A stretch of 64,000 nt of DNA from Gloeocapsopsis crepidinum LEGE 06123. Lineage in GTDB: Bacteria > Cyanobacteriota > Cyanobacteriia > Cyanobacteriales > Chroococcidiopsidaceae. The stretch lies in the NCBI RefSeq assembly GCF_015207655.1, contig NZ_JADEWN010000015.1:1-64000 (forward strand), given 5' to 3'. Position 1 is the stretch's first letter, and each line of letters opens with the position of its first letter. Below, in pieces: positions 36,269-46,049 of this stretch. The position numbers and the translations under genes are program-made. Under the pieces are notes generated by a model. It saw nothing but the letters and a program-made list of their open reading frames with translations. It had not been told where the DNA came from and ran no database searches.

Positions 36269-37090
36269 ATGACTTTGAAAGCTTCCTCGCCAAATCGACT
36301 ATCAACTCAGCGTCTCACGCTTGCTTACGATAAAGCAGCAATCATCAAAAACTTAGATTTGGCAATTCCGAAAGGGAAAATAACCGCCTTAGTGGGTGCT
36401 AATGGCTGTGGTAAATCAACTCTATTGCGAGGGTTGGCAAGATTACTCAAACCGCGATCGGGGGCTGTGTTCCTTGATGCAAAAGATGTCTTTAAGTTAT
36501 CGACTAAACAAGTTGCAAAGCAATTAGGCATACTCTCACAATCACCAGTTGCCCCAGAAGGTTTAACAGTAAAGGATTTAGTTGCTTGCGGACGATATCC
36601 ATATCAAAGCTGGTTGCAGCAGTGGTCGCTAGAAGATGAGCGGTTGGTAGAGTTAGCATTAGCAACGACAGCAATGACAGAGTTTGCTGAACGCGAACTT
36701 GATACACTATCTGGTGGACAACGACAACGTGCTTGGATTGCAATGGCACTGGCACAGGATACGGATATTTTACTATTAGATGAACCGACAACTTTTTTGG
36801 ACTTGGCACATCAAATTGAAGTGTTGGATTTATTGCAGGAGTTGAATCACCTGCAAGGTAGAACTTTGGTAATGGTGTTGCACGATCTGAATCAAGCTTG
36901 TCGCTATGCAGATTATTTGGTGGCGCTGAAACAGGGAGGGATTTATGCGCATGGAACTCCTCAAGAGGTGATGACAGAAGAGGTGGTGCGTGAGGTGTTT
37001 GGGTTGGATTCTCGGATTATTGCTGATCCGGTTGCGGGAACACCGATGTGTATTCCTTTGAGTCGGAAGGTAAGAAGTGCGATCGCTTAG
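36269..37090 (+). CDS. ABC transporter ATP-binding protein, FecE/FhuC type
   Basis: A 273-aa ATPase subunit of the iron-siderophore or cobalamin importer class, working at the inner face of the membrane. Walker A is [13 protein letters not shown], the Q-loop is LSQSP, the signature is [17 protein letters not shown], Walker B is [13 protein letters not shown], and the H-loop is [14 protein letters not shown], followed by a FecE-like C-terminus. An ATG at 36269 is preferred over the TTG at 36260. No permease or binding-protein gene is next to it, so it must pair with subunits encoded elsewhere. The last 150 bp are unusually G-rich. Confidence 0.9.
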   Translation: MTLKASSPNRLSTQRLTLAYDKAAIIKNLDLAIPKGKITALVGANGCGKSTLLRGLARLLKPRSGAVFLDAKDVFKLSTKQVAKQLGILSQSPVAPEGLTVKDLVACGRYPYQSWLQQWSLEDERLVELALATTAMTEFAERELDTLSGGQRQRAWIAMALAQDTDILLLDEPTTFLDLAHQIEVLDLLQELNHLQGRTLVMVLHDLNQACRYADYLVALKQGGIYAHGTPQEVMTEEVVREVFGLDSRIIADPVAGTPMCIPLSRKVRSAIA

Positions 37091-37108
37091 ACGAACCACA
37101 ACAGAGGA

Positions 37109-37194
37109 GCCACTTCCGTGCGGAGGTTTCCTCCGTTGAGGAGGGAGTGCGTTGCGGGGGTCTCCCCCGTTGTAGCAACTCCCGTGAAAGTGGC
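37109..37194. repeat. Compound palindromic repeat with CGGAGG/CCTCCG and CGGGGG/CCCCCG hairpins
   Basis: Outer arms GCCACTT (37109-37115) and AAGTGGC (37188-37194) enclose two tight hairpins: CGGAGG-TTT-CCTCCG (37121-37135) and CGGGGG-TCT-CCCCCG (37155-37169). Related copies are at 42288-42328 and 44886-44927. It lies between the ABC ATPase and the acylase gene. Confidence 0.7.
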
Positions 37195-37218
37195 GTGCAC
37201 AGAGGGCGCAGAGAAAAG

Positions 37219-39300
37219 ATGCAAGGGAGGTTTTGGCGATTTGGATTGGTGGTTTTAGGGCTGATTGTTGTGTTGCTGGTTGGGGGGTATGGTAGGGCGA
37301 TTTTGCCGACAGTGACGGAGATTCTTTGGGATACGTATGGTGTTCCTCATGTGTTTGCTAAGGATGCGCGTGGTGCGTTTCAAGCTTTTGGGTGGGCGCA
37401 GATGCAGAGTCATGGGGATTTACTGCTACGGCTTTATGGACAAGCGCGGGGACGTGCGGCGGAGTATTGGGGGGAGAATTATTTAGATTCGGATCGCTGG
37501 GTGTTGACGATGGGTGTGCCCAACAGGGCGCGTCGTTGGTATCAGTTACAAAGTCCGGCTTTTCAAAGTTATCTTGAGGCGTTTGCGGCGGGAATTAATG
37601 CGTATGCGCAGGAACATGGCAACTTGATTGATGATGAAGTTGAAGTCGTGTTACCAGTTAATCCGGAAGATGTATTAGCGCATTTGCAGCGGGTGCTGTA
37701 CTTTACGTTTGTTGTGAATCCGGCGCAAGTTGCAGGAGTGGAGGAAAAATACTCAGCGGGATCTAATGCTTGGGCAATCGCACCTTCTCACTCGGCGAAT
37801 GGTCATGCTATGTTACTCGCAAATCCGCATTTGTTGTGGTCGGATCGATTTTTGTGGTATGAAGCACAGTTGCAAGCTCCTGGCGTTGATGTTTATGGGG
37901 CAACGCTTGTCGGGTTTCCTGGGCTAGCGATCGCATTCAATAATAATTTGGGGTGGACATATACTGTCAATACTCACGATGGCTGGGATGCCTATGAATT
38001 GCAACTTCAAGATGATGGGTATCTTTTTGATGGCAAGGTACGGGCGTTTGAGACGGAAAACCTAACGCTACGGGTGAAGCAGCAAGATGGAAGTGCGCGA
38101 TCGCAATCTCTACTAGTACGACGTTCAGTTCATGGATCTGTCATATCACAACAAGATGGCAAAGTGTTAGCATTGCGAGTTGTCGGACTCGATCAACCTG
38201 GTGTATTAGAACAATGGTGGGATATGGCGCGGGCTAAAAACTTGACTCAGTTTGAAGCCGCGTTGCAACGCTTGCAACTACCCATGTTTACTGTAATGTA
38301 TGCTGACCGTGAAGGTCACATTATGCATTTGTTTAACGGGCAAGTTCCTATTCGACAAGCAGGAGACTATCAATATTGGTCGGGTATCATTCCTGGTGAG
38401 ACTTCAAAAACATTGTGGACAAAATATCATGCTTACCAAGATTTACCACGGGTAGTCGATCCGGCAAGTGGATGGTTACAGAATGCTAACGATCCACCGT
38501 GGACAACGACATTTCCCCAGGTGCTAGATCCGACAAAATTTCCCGCATACATGGCACCGCAATTCATGCACTTTCGAGCACAGCGATCCGCACGTATGCT
38601 AGATGAAGATCGGCAAATCTCGTTTGAAAAGATGATGCAATATAAGCACTCAACACGCATGGAATTGAGCGATCGCCTAATCGCTGATTTAATTTCGGCA
38701 GCACGGGAATATGGTAATGAATTAGTGCGTCAGGCAGCGGATGTTCTGGAATCTTGGGATCGTCAAACTGAAGCTGATAGTAAAGGTGCGGTGTTATTTG
38801 CAGCATGGACAAATGAAGTCAAATTTCCTGAAGTGTTTGCAACTCCTTGGCATGCTGATTCTCCACGAACTACACCGAATGGACTAGCAAATCCTCAAAG
38901 TGCCGTCAAAGCGTTAGAAACGGCTGCTAGTAAAGTAAAACAAGCGTATGGTACATTGAATGTCCGCTGGGGAGATGTTTTTCAGTTACAGTATGGCAAC
39001 CAGAAATTGCCTGGTAATGGTGGATTTGACGCCTTAGGTGTGTTTCGCACAGTTTGGTTTGCACCCCAAAAAGACGGCAGTTTTACATCGATTGGTGGCG
39101 ATTCATATGTAGCAGCGATTGAATTTTCAAATCCGATTCGGGCAATGACAATCAACAGTTACGGTAATTCAACGCAACCTCATTCGCAGCATAACGGAGA
39201 TCAGTTATCGTTATTTGCACAAAAGCAATTGCGTCCAGTGTGGCGATCGCGCAGAGAAATTCAAGCGCATTTAGAGGAACACAAAGTATTTAAAAAGTGA
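37219..39300 (+). CDS. Penicillin acylase family (Ntn-hydrolase) protein
   Basis: A 693-aa exported Ntn hydrolase that hydrolyses amide bonds; members include penicillin G acylase and acyl-homoserine-lactone acylases. The N-terminal hydrophobic helix (about residues 7-23) is a signal/anchor. An alpha-chain region with ILWDTYGVPHVFAKD is followed by the autoprocessing site AGSNAWAI (Ser182 by my count), then NPHL and the beta chain, with YTVNTHDGWDAYEL and a final NGDQLSLFAQKQLRPVW. The ATG at 37219 gives a sensible signal; upstream in-frame codons run through a palindromic repeat. The first 500 bp are markedly G-rich. Which acyl group is cleaved cannot be told; quorum-signal or cell-wall roles are possible. 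Confidence 0.9.
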   Translation: MQGRFWRFGLVVLGLIVVLLVGGYGRAILPTVTEILWDTYGVPHVFAKDARGAFQAFGWAQMQSHGDLLLRLYGQARGRAAEYWGENYLDSDRWVLTMGVPNRARRWYQLQSPAFQSYLEAFAAGINAYAQEHGNLIDDEVEVVLPVNPEDVLAHLQRVLYFTFVVNPAQVAGVEEKYSAGSNAWAIAPSHSANGHAMLLANPHLLWSDRFLWYEAQLQAPGVDVYGATLVGFPGLAIAFNNNLGWTYTVNTHDGWDAYELQLQDDGYLFDGKVRAFETENLTLRVKQQDGSARSQSLLVRRSVHGSVISQQDGKVLALRVVGLDQPGVLEQWWDMARAKNLTQFEAALQRLQLPMFTVMYADREGHIMHLFNGQVPIRQAGDYQYWSGIIPGETSKTLWTKYHAYQDLPRVVDPASGWLQNANDPPWTTTFPQVLDPTKFPAYMAPQFMHFRAQRSARMLDEDRQISFEKMMQYKHSTRMELSDRLIADLISAAREYGNELVRQAADVLESWDRQTEADSKGAVLFAAWTNEVKFPEVFATPWHADSPRTTPNGLANPQSAVKALETAASKVKQAYGTLNVRWGDVFQLQYGNQKLPGNGGFDALGVFRTVWFAPQKDGSFTSIGGDSYVAAIEFSNPIRAMTINSYGNSTQPHSQHNGDQLSLFAQKQLRPVWRSRREIQAHLEEHKVFKK

Positions 39301-39358
39301 ATTAGTTGTTACTGTTCTCAACATGAAACATTTAATTTTTGTTAATTGAGAGTAAACT

Positions 39359-39778
39359 ATGCAGAAAATTTCCTTTGATTTAGATATTTACTCTTACCAA
39401 ATTGACTTCATTGGACACGTCAACAATGCTGTTTATATTCACTGGATGGAGATAGGACGGACTAAGCTGCTTGAAGCGGTAGGAATGCCAACTCATGAAA
39501 TTTTCAAGCAAGGATTTGCACCAGTTTTAGTGCAAACCAATATTACCTATAAATCACCGTTGTATTTAGGCGATCGCGTTCAAATAGAACTTTGGTTGTC
39601 TGAGTTGCGCAATGCTTCTGCTACTATGCAATTTCGTTTCTATAATAGTCAACAAATACTTGCGGCTGAGGGCGTTCAAAAAGGCTTATTTGTTGATAAA
39701 CAAACTATGCGTCCACGGCGGCTTTCTCTAGAAGAAAGAGCTTGGTTTATCCCATATTTAGCCTTATGTACCTTGTAG
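39359..39778 (+). CDS. 4-hydroxybenzoyl-CoA thioesterase-like (hotdog) protein
   Basis: A 139-aa hotdog-fold acyl-CoA thioesterase. The active-site signature YQIDFIGHVNNAVYIHWME (residues 13-31) has the catalytic Asp of the 4HBT family, and the beta-strand NITYKSPLYLGDRVQIELWL follows. It hydrolyses an acyl-CoA or acyl-ACP, possibly 1,4-dihydroxy-2-naphthoyl-CoA for phylloquinone, but its substrate cannot be assigned from the sequence alone. It starts 58 bp after the acylase gene on the same strand and may be co-transcribed with it. Confidence 0.87.
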   Translation: MQKISFDLDIYSYQIDFIGHVNNAVYIHWMEIGRTKLLEAVGMPTHEIFKQGFAPVLVQTNITYKSPLYLGDRVQIELWLSELRNASATMQFRFYNSQQILAAEGVQKGLFVDKQTMRPRRLSLEERAWFIPYLALCTL

Positions 39779-39989
39779 TCTGTGGTAAAGGTTATAAGTT
39801 AACCCTTCCTACTATTATTCACCGCAAAACTAAACTACATCAGCACTAACAGCTATTAGTTGCTCTACAGTAGTCTAATCCAATTAAATAATTAAGAGAT
39901 TTGGAGAAAGCATCTTGCCTGTCCACAACAAGATAACAGCTTTAGATAGTCCGCAGAAATTGCTACTCTCTTGTAAGTTAACGCTCCAC

Positions 39990-40811
<822 letters not shown>

Positions 40812-40818
40812 CTATAGG

Positions 40819-40931
40819 GGAGGAGTGAGGAGTGAGGGATGAGGGGTGAGTTTTGAATCCTCAAGAGTTTTGAATTACACTTTCTTAAACTCAACACTCA
40901 AAACTGAGAACTCATAACTCCCTGATCTCTG
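40819..40931. repeat. GAGTGAG heptamers and TTTTGA/TCAAAACTC repeats
   Basis: A GAGGAGTGAGGAGTGAGGG run is followed by alternating GAGTTTTGAA and TTCAAAACTC-type units and a TGATCTCTGATCTCT duplication. These are the short tandem repeats common in cyanobacterial spacers; related units are at 42263-42286, 58196-58215 and 58955-58976. Confidence 0.6.
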
Positions 40932-41007
40932 ATCTCTAGAAATAGGTGCGATCGCTGTCGGAAAAAATTAGGATGGAGATGCAATTCTAAAAAATAACCA
41001 CTGTTCT

Positions 41008-41325
41008 ATGGCAACTAAGCAACAGTTCAAAAACTTTGAAGAATTATTAGCTCAATCGAATGTTCCGGTACTAGTTGATTTTTATGCAGACTGGTGTGGT
41101 CCTTGTCAGATGATGGCAGCAATTTTAGAGCGAGTCAATGCTCAGTTCCAGCAACAACTGCGCGTTGTTAAAATTGATACAGAAAAATATCCTGAAATCG
41201 CTAGTCAGCATCAAGTTCAAGCATTACCAACATTAGTACTTTTTAAACACGGTCAACCTGTAGAACGTATTGAGGGGGTTATGCCAGCAGATGCTTTGAT
41301 CCAAAAGCTACAGACGTTGCTGTAA
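41008..41325 (+). CDS. trxA: Thioredoxin
   Basis: A 105-aa thioredoxin-fold disulphide reductase with the active site DWCGPCQMM (about residues 29-37) and the cis-proline strand QALPTLVLF (about 71-79). The sequence preceding the active site (VLVDFYADWCGPC) is that of classical m-type/bacterial thioredoxin. It reduces target proteins using electrons from thioredoxin reductase. It is monocistronic and ends 13 bp before the convergent prmA stop. Confidence 0.93.
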   Translation: MATKQQFKNFEELLAQSNVPVLVDFYADWCGPCQMMAAILERVNAQFQQQLRVVKIDTEKYPEIASQHQVQALPTLVLFKHGQPVERIEGVMPADALIQKLQTLL

Positions 41326-41337
41326 TTTATTGATCGT

Positions 41338-42216
41338 TTAAGCGCGGCGAATATTTAGACAGCACCAGTCTTGTTTTTGCAATTGGCTAGTAATACACCA
41401 GCCATGCTGATTTAAAGTCTCATTAACTGCCTGGGCTTGGCTGACAAGAATTCCGCTCAAGATGCCCCAAGTTGATGCATGGGCGATCGCATTCCACTGG
41501 GGAATTAACTTGATAATGACTTCTGCCAAGATGTTACAGACAATGCCGTCTACTGGTGCTGGTACTAAGGATACAAGCCGCTCGACACTACCTTGCTCAA
41601 CAATTAAGCACTCTGGTTTGATTGAATTGAGTTCGCCATTGTTCACAGTAGATTGCACTGCCAGAGGATCGACATCAACTGCATAAACTTTACTTGCGCC
41701 TAAAAGTAATGCAGCAATTGATAAAATACCAGAGCCACAGCCAATATCTGCAATAACGGCTTCACTGTTAATATGAGCTTCTAGTGCTTCAAGACACAAT
41801 TGCGTTGTCTGATGGTTGCCCGTGCCAAAAGCGACACCAGGATCGAGACGGAGAATTAGTCGCCGAGTATCGGGTGTGGGTAGCCATGCAGGGTTAATTA
41901 AAAAGCGATCGCCAATTTCCTGCGGATGCCAATATTGCTTCCAACTATTTGCCCAGTCTTCTTCATCGAGCGATCGCTGGTGTAACTCTGGTGCAGCTAC
42001 ACCCATTGATGCAGCATTTTCACTGAGTTGCTGTTGTAAAGCTGCTAAATCAGCTGTTTGCACTTCTTGCAACGGCAAGTATGCTCGAATCAGGCGAAGA
42101 TCTCCTTTTTTCTCACTTGCCATTCCCCGAAACCCAAATTGATCTAATTGCCAAAAAACAGTTTCTTCTAGCACAGAATCGCAAACAATCTGTAATTCAC
42201 ACCAAGTATTTGTCAT
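41338..42216 (-). CDS. prmA: Ribosomal protein L11 methyltransferase
   Basis: A 292-aa SAM-dependent enzyme trimethylating ribosomal protein L11. The SAM motif is [20 protein letters not shown] (about residues 155-174) and the substrate-side motif is [19 protein letters not shown] (about 124-142), with NILAEVI (the NPPY-like motif) near 220. The N-terminal L11-binding domain is present. It lies 125 bp downstream of serA on the same strand, a typical cyanobacterial gene pair; a palindromic repeat sits between them. Confidence 0.94.
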   Translation of the reverse strand: MTNTWCELQIVCDSVLEETVFWQLDQFGFRGMASEKKGDLRLIRAYLPLQEVQTADLAALQQQLSENAASMGVAAPELHQRSLDEEDWANSWKQYWHPQEIGDRFLINPAWLPTPDTRRLILRLDPGVAFGTGNHQTTQLCLEALEAHINSEAVIADIGCGSGILSIAALLLGASKVYAVDVDPLAVQSTVNNGELNSIKPECLIVEQGSVERLVSLVPAPVDGIVCNILAEVIIKLIPQWNAIAHASTWGILSGILVSQAQAVNETLNQHGWCITSQLQKQDWCCLNIRRA

Positions 42217-42287
42217 AACTCAATCCAGTAAGCGTGAGGCAAAGTTCTAGAGAATCATTTTTCTTCCCTCGCCCCTCACCCCTCAAC

Positions 42288-42328
42288 GCCAGTTTGCTCA
42301 ACGGAGGACACCTCCGCACGCAACTGGC
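42288..42328. repeat. Palindromic repeat, CGGAGG/CCTCCG core, serA-prmA spacer
   Basis: Outer arms GCCAGTT (42288-42294) and AACTGGC (42322-42328); core hairpin CGGAGG-ACA-CCTCCG (42302-42316). It matches the repeats near 37.1 and 44.9 kb and begins 12 bp past the serA stop. Confidence 0.7.
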
Positions 42329-42340
42329 TCCTCCTCGCCC

Positions 42341-43921
42341 CTACAAAGTCACTGTGTAAGCATCTCGAATGCCAGACACTTTGGTAATCTCATCTAAAAT
42401 GCCATCAGGTAGAGGATCGTCAAGACTCAAAACCATCACAGCATCGCCACGCACAATTTTGCGTCCTACCTGCATACTGGCAATATTGACATTAAAACTA
42501 CCCAGTAGCGAGCCGATTTTACCAATAATTCCTGGCATATCGCGGTGCAGCGTAAACAGCATATTTTGACTGGGAGGAACATTGACAGGAAATTCATCAA
42601 TGTCTGTAATGCGAATTTCACTGTCACCAAGCAAAGCACCTGTCACAGAATGCTCGCCTAAAGAACCTTTGGCTTCTAAGTGCAACGAACCTGCATAATC
42701 TCTAACTGCTGCATCCCGCGTTTCAATTACCCGAATTCCGCGTTCTTTTGCTTCAATGGAAGCATTAACATAATTTACTCGTTCTCGTAACGCCTGCGAA
42801 AGTAGACCTTTGAGTGCTGCGACTACAATAGGCTGGCTTTTGTTTGTTGCAAGTTCTCCTTGCAATTTGACAACGAGTTGTTCTACTCTTCCTCCAGCTA
42901 ACTGCCCTACCAAGTTACCCAAAGTTTCTGCAAGTTGCATATATGGGCGTAGTTCTTCTAAAACATCAGGACCAAGCCCAGGAATATTCACTGCTGATCG
43001 CGCAGGTAATCCAAGCAAGACATCGCGAATTTGTTCGGCGACATCAATTGCGACGTTCACTTGTGCTTCAGTGGTAGATGCTCCTAAGTGGGGAGTGAGA
43101 ATCACTTGTTTTTCTAGTGACTTTAAAGGTGAATCTCCCAACGGTTCTGTTTCATAAACATCAAGGGCTGCACCTGCAATTTTTCCTTCTTTGAGTGCGT
43201 TATACAATGCCATTTCATCAATGATTCCCCCACGCGAACAGTTAATAATGCGGGCATTGGGTTTCATTTTGGCGATCGCATCTGCGTTGATTAAGTGAGT
43301 TGTTTCTGATGTTTTGGGTATGTGCAAAGTAATGTAATCAGATTCCTGCAGCAATACATCCATTTCAACCAAGCGACAGCCTAACTGATCGGCTCTTTCT
43401 GTAGAAATAAAAGGATCGTACGCTAACAGTTTCATGCCCATTGCCTTAGCTGCAGTGGCAACGTGCGAGCCAATTTTACCCAAACCAACAATACCAAGAG
43501 TCTTTTTGTAAACTTCTGCACCAATAAAACTTTTGCGATCCCAATTACCACTTTTGACTGAAGCATTCGCATCGGGAATATACCGCGATAAAGCTAGCAT
43601 CATCGCTAACGCGTGTTCTGCGGCTGCAATCGTGTTTCCTTCAGGAGAGTTGACGACAACAATTCCCTTGCGGGTGGCAGCGTTAACGTCTACATTATCT
43701 ACTCCGACACCTGCTCTACCAATAATTTTTAACTGCGTTCCCGCTTCAATAATTTCTTGGGTGACGCGGCTGCCAGAGCGGATCATCAATGCGTCATATT
43801 CTGGTATAATTTGCGCCAGTTCTTCTGACGATAGTCCAGTTTTTATATCAACGGTAGCAACTTGAGACAGGATATCAATTCCTGCCTGGTCGATTGGATC
43901 GGAGACGAGAACTTTAGCCAT
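42341..43921 (-). CDS. serA: D-3-phosphoglycerate dehydrogenase
   Basis: Oxidises 3-phosphoglycerate with NAD as the first step of serine synthesis. At 526 aa it is the long form: substrate/NAD domains (GLGKIGSHVATAAKAMGMK, about 147-165; catalytic Arg in INCSRGGIIDE; His in LTPHLGASTTEAQ), then an intervening allosteric-substrate-binding domain, and a C-terminal ACT domain (RDMPGIIGKIGSLLG...) for serine feedback. The ATG at 43921 (MAKVLVSD) is preferred over an earlier in-frame start. Followed downstream by prmA. Confidence 0.95.
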   Translation of the reverse strand: MAKVLVSDPIDQAGIDILSQVATVDIKTGLSSEELAQIIPEYDALMIRSGSRVTQEIIEAGTQLKIIGRAGVGVDNVDVNAATRKGIVVVNSPEGNTIAAAEHALAMMLALSRYIPDANASVKSGNWDRKSFIGAEVYKKTLGIVGLGKIGSHVATAAKAMGMKLLAYDPFISTERADQLGCRLVEMDVLLQESDYITLHIPKTSETTHLINADAIAKMKPNARIINCSRGGIIDEMALYNALKEGKIAGAALDVYETEPLGDSPLKSLEKQVILTPHLGASTTEAQVNVAIDVAEQIRDVLLGLPARSAVNIPGLGPDVLEELRPYMQLAETLGNLVGQLAGGRVEQLVVKLQGELATNKSQPIVVAALKGLLSQALRERVNYVNASIEAKERGIRVIETRDAAVRDYAGSLHLEAKGSLGEHSVTGALLGDSEIRITDIDEFPVNVPPSQNMLFTLHRDMPGIIGKIGSLLGSFNVNIASMQVGRKIVRGDAVMVLSLDDPLPDGILDEITKVSGIRDAYTVTL

Positions 43922-44299
43922 AATTAGCAACAATTAGCAAGCAAGACTAGGTGAGGAAAACGCTCTTGAGCTATTGCGATCGGTGACGCAATTGTGGGCG
44001 TGTAAGTTGGGCAAATTATGCCACAGCGCAGTTGCTTCTGCCGTAGGTTATTTTAACTGTAAAGGCGTCCACCCTAGAACATTTCACAAAATAATTTCTG
44101 CATTTGGGCTATACCCTTATTAATATACCGATAAAACACTATAGTTTTGAGCAAATCATAATTACGACAGAACCAGCAGCGTGCTTGCCACTGGTACATT
44201 AAAAATTGAGATTGTTTGCATATTACTTGCTGTATGTAAGTCAGCATGAGCGCAAAATATCTACTCAAGCATAACTGTCAGTTAATACAACGTGTTAAA

Positions 44300-44815
44300 A
44301 TGAACTACCTGATTGCTGTATTACCAGATCGCATCCAAGCCGAAGCTGCTTACTTGGCACTCGAAAAAGAAGGAATTCCAACGGATAAAGTTAGTATTTT
44401 GGGTAAAGGTTATAAAAGTGCAGATGAATTTGGGTTAATCGATCCTAAAGAACAGGCTAAAAAGCAGTCGAAGATAATGATGTTATGGCTTGTACCGTTT
44501 GGCTTTATTGCAGGAATTGCATTTAATTTGCTTACGGGTTTAAATACTTTCCCTTGGGCGGGCGAGATTGGCAATCAGTTAATTGGCGGTTTGTTAGGAG
44601 CTGCTGCTGGTTTTATGGGAAGCTTTTTTGTAGGTGGTGCAGCGGGAATAGCTTTTGGTAGTGGTGACGCTTTGCCTTATCGCAATCGTCTGGATGCGGG
44701 TAAGTATCTGGTTGTTGTTCGCGGTTCAGAAAGTTTAACTCGTCAAGCAACTCGCGTTCTCCGCCAGTTTGAACCAGAAAATTTGCAAGGATATGTTGAT
44801 CCGGCTGGAGCGTGA
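44300..44815 (+). CDS. Stress-type glycine-zipper membrane protein
   Basis: A 171-aa protein starting MNYLIAVLPDR, chosen because the family homology begins there rather than at the upstream 44246 start. Residues about 1-45 form a ferredoxin-like fold with VSILGKGYK, resembling the general-stress GSP17M/YflT-type N-domain. A membrane segment follows (WLVPFGFIAGIAFNLLTG), then a glycine-zipper stretch GGLLGAAAGFMGSFFVGGAAGIAFG. The last part (YLVVVRGSESLTRQATRVL) forms a second alpha/beta unit. A paralogue with the same layout is at 50829-51554. The function is unknown; a membrane stress response is inferred. Confidence 0.75.
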   Translation: MNYLIAVLPDRIQAEAAYLALEKEGIPTDKVSILGKGYKSADEFGLIDPKEQAKKQSKIMMLWLVPFGFIAGIAFNLLTGLNTFPWAGEIGNQLIGGLLGAAAGFMGSFFVGGAAGIAFGSGDALPYRNRLDAGKYLVVVRGSESLTRQATRVLRQFEPENLQGYVDPAGA

Positions 44816-44885
44816 TAGGACAAGTCTATGTGAATATTATTTGCGAACCTTACTAAACGCAGAGAAAGTAGAGGTGCAAGGGATA

Positions 44886-44927
44886 GCCAATGCGGTGCGG
44901 AGGTTTCCGCGCGTGAGAGCAACTGGC
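44886..44927. repeat. Palindromic repeat, third copy
   Basis: GCCAA... at 44886 and AACTGGC at 44921-44927 enclose GCGG-AGGTTT-CCGC (44897-44910). It is a diverged copy of the repeats at 37.1 and 42.3 kb and lies between the stress protein and S4-domain genes. Confidence 0.6.
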
Positions 44928-44995
44928 GCGGGCAGAGGAGAATAGGGAATTATCAATTTAGTATTGGCACAACACATCACATTAGTATATTCAAA

Positions 44996-45775
44996 ATGCT
45001 ACCGAGAGAAGAACTTTTAAAGAGCGTTGAAAACCGCGATAGTATTGCACGGGTAATAGATCAAGCACAACAGGCAATCAAAACCTGGGAAGTTGTATTA
45101 ACTGATTTTCTGTCACCTCCAGAATTAGCTGAAACGCAACAAGTTTTTAGCCGTTTAACTGAAGTTCAAACGATCGCATGGGGTGGCTATTCGCAAGCCG
45201 AAAGGCAAAGAGTCGCGATCGCCCGCGCTGAAATTCCGCTAGATTTGTCACGCGTTGTTGTCGCTGCGCTAGAGATTTCGGGGAATTTTCTATTTGATAC
45301 GGCAACTCATCGTGATTTTTTAGGTGCAATGCTTGGTACTGGGATTGTTCGTGATAAAACCGGTGACATTATCGTTTTGGGCGAACGTGGTGCGCAGGCT
45401 ATAGTTGCGCCGGAACTTGTAGAGTTTTTGGAGATGAATCTTCAGCAGGTTCGTTCGGTTCCTGTGAAAACACAACGCATTGAATTAAGTGAACTGAAAA
45501 TTCGCGAACCAAAGAAGAAAGAACTAACAACGGTTGAAGCTTCCATGCGGTTAGATGCGATCGCATCAGCTGGATTTGGCACATCGCGTAGCAAAATGGC
45601 TGATATGATTGACTCTGGGGATGTACGCGTTAACTGGAAAGAAGTTACTCAAGCAAGCACCCAAGTTAAACCTGGAGACTTAATAGCAATTCGCGGTAAA
45701 GGGCGTTTAGAAGTAGGAGAAGTTGCTGTCACTAAAAAAGAACGCTACCGCGTACAGCTAACACGGTATGTATAG
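44996..45775 (+). CDS. Photosystem II S4-domain protein (YlmH-like)
   Basis: A 259-aa RNA-binding protein. An N-terminal alpha/beta region with ALEISGNFLFDTATHRDFLGAMLGTGI (about residues 92-118) is followed by a C-terminal S4 domain: RLDAIASAGFGTSRSKMADMI (about 187-207) and VRVNWKEV...VKPGDLIAIRGKGRLEVGEV. This is the layout of the cyanobacterial protein once annotated as a photosystem II S4-domain protein, related to YlmH of the cell-division/ribosome-rescue group. A role on RNA or ribosomes is likelier than a direct photosystem role. It is monocistronic. Confidence 0.88.
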   Translation: MLPREELLKSVENRDSIARVIDQAQQAIKTWEVVLTDFLSPPELAETQQVFSRLTEVQTIAWGGYSQAERQRVAIARAEIPLDLSRVVVAALEISGNFLFDTATHRDFLGAMLGTGIVRDKTGDIIVLGERGAQAIVAPELVEFLEMNLQQVRSVPVKTQRIELSELKIREPKKKELTTVEASMRLDAIASAGFGTSRSKMADMIDSGDVRVNWKEVTQASTQVKPGDLIAIRGKGRLEVGEVAVTKKERYRVQLTRYV

Positions 45776-46049
45776 CAGAGATCGGAGATCAGAGGATGCT
45801 GCACAGAATTTCGTTCAGGGTTAAAACAGTGGATCTTCTGCGCGAATACCTAAAATTGTCCTGTCAAGAGAAGCGAAACAATCTCCTGAGATTCTAGCCT
45901 AGCCTGCGGCAAAGCAACGCTACACTGCGTTTCATTCAGAATGACATCCATGTTTTTTTGATTCATGCAGGAGGTCTAATATACAACTGTAGTTTTGATA
46001 ATAGGATTGGTGTTTAGCAAGCCAAAAGCTAACTGCTAATCGCTCATAA

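Noticed and set aside
37048-37218. N-terminal 57-residue extension of the acylase
   Set aside because: The frame runs through the end of the ABC gene and a palindromic repeat; a proper signal sequence starts at ATG 37219.
45776-46049. Possible structured RNA between the S4-domain and SDR genes
   Set aside because: Imperfect AGCGAAAC/CATTCAGAATG-type repeats are present but no stable stem or terminator could be traced by eye.
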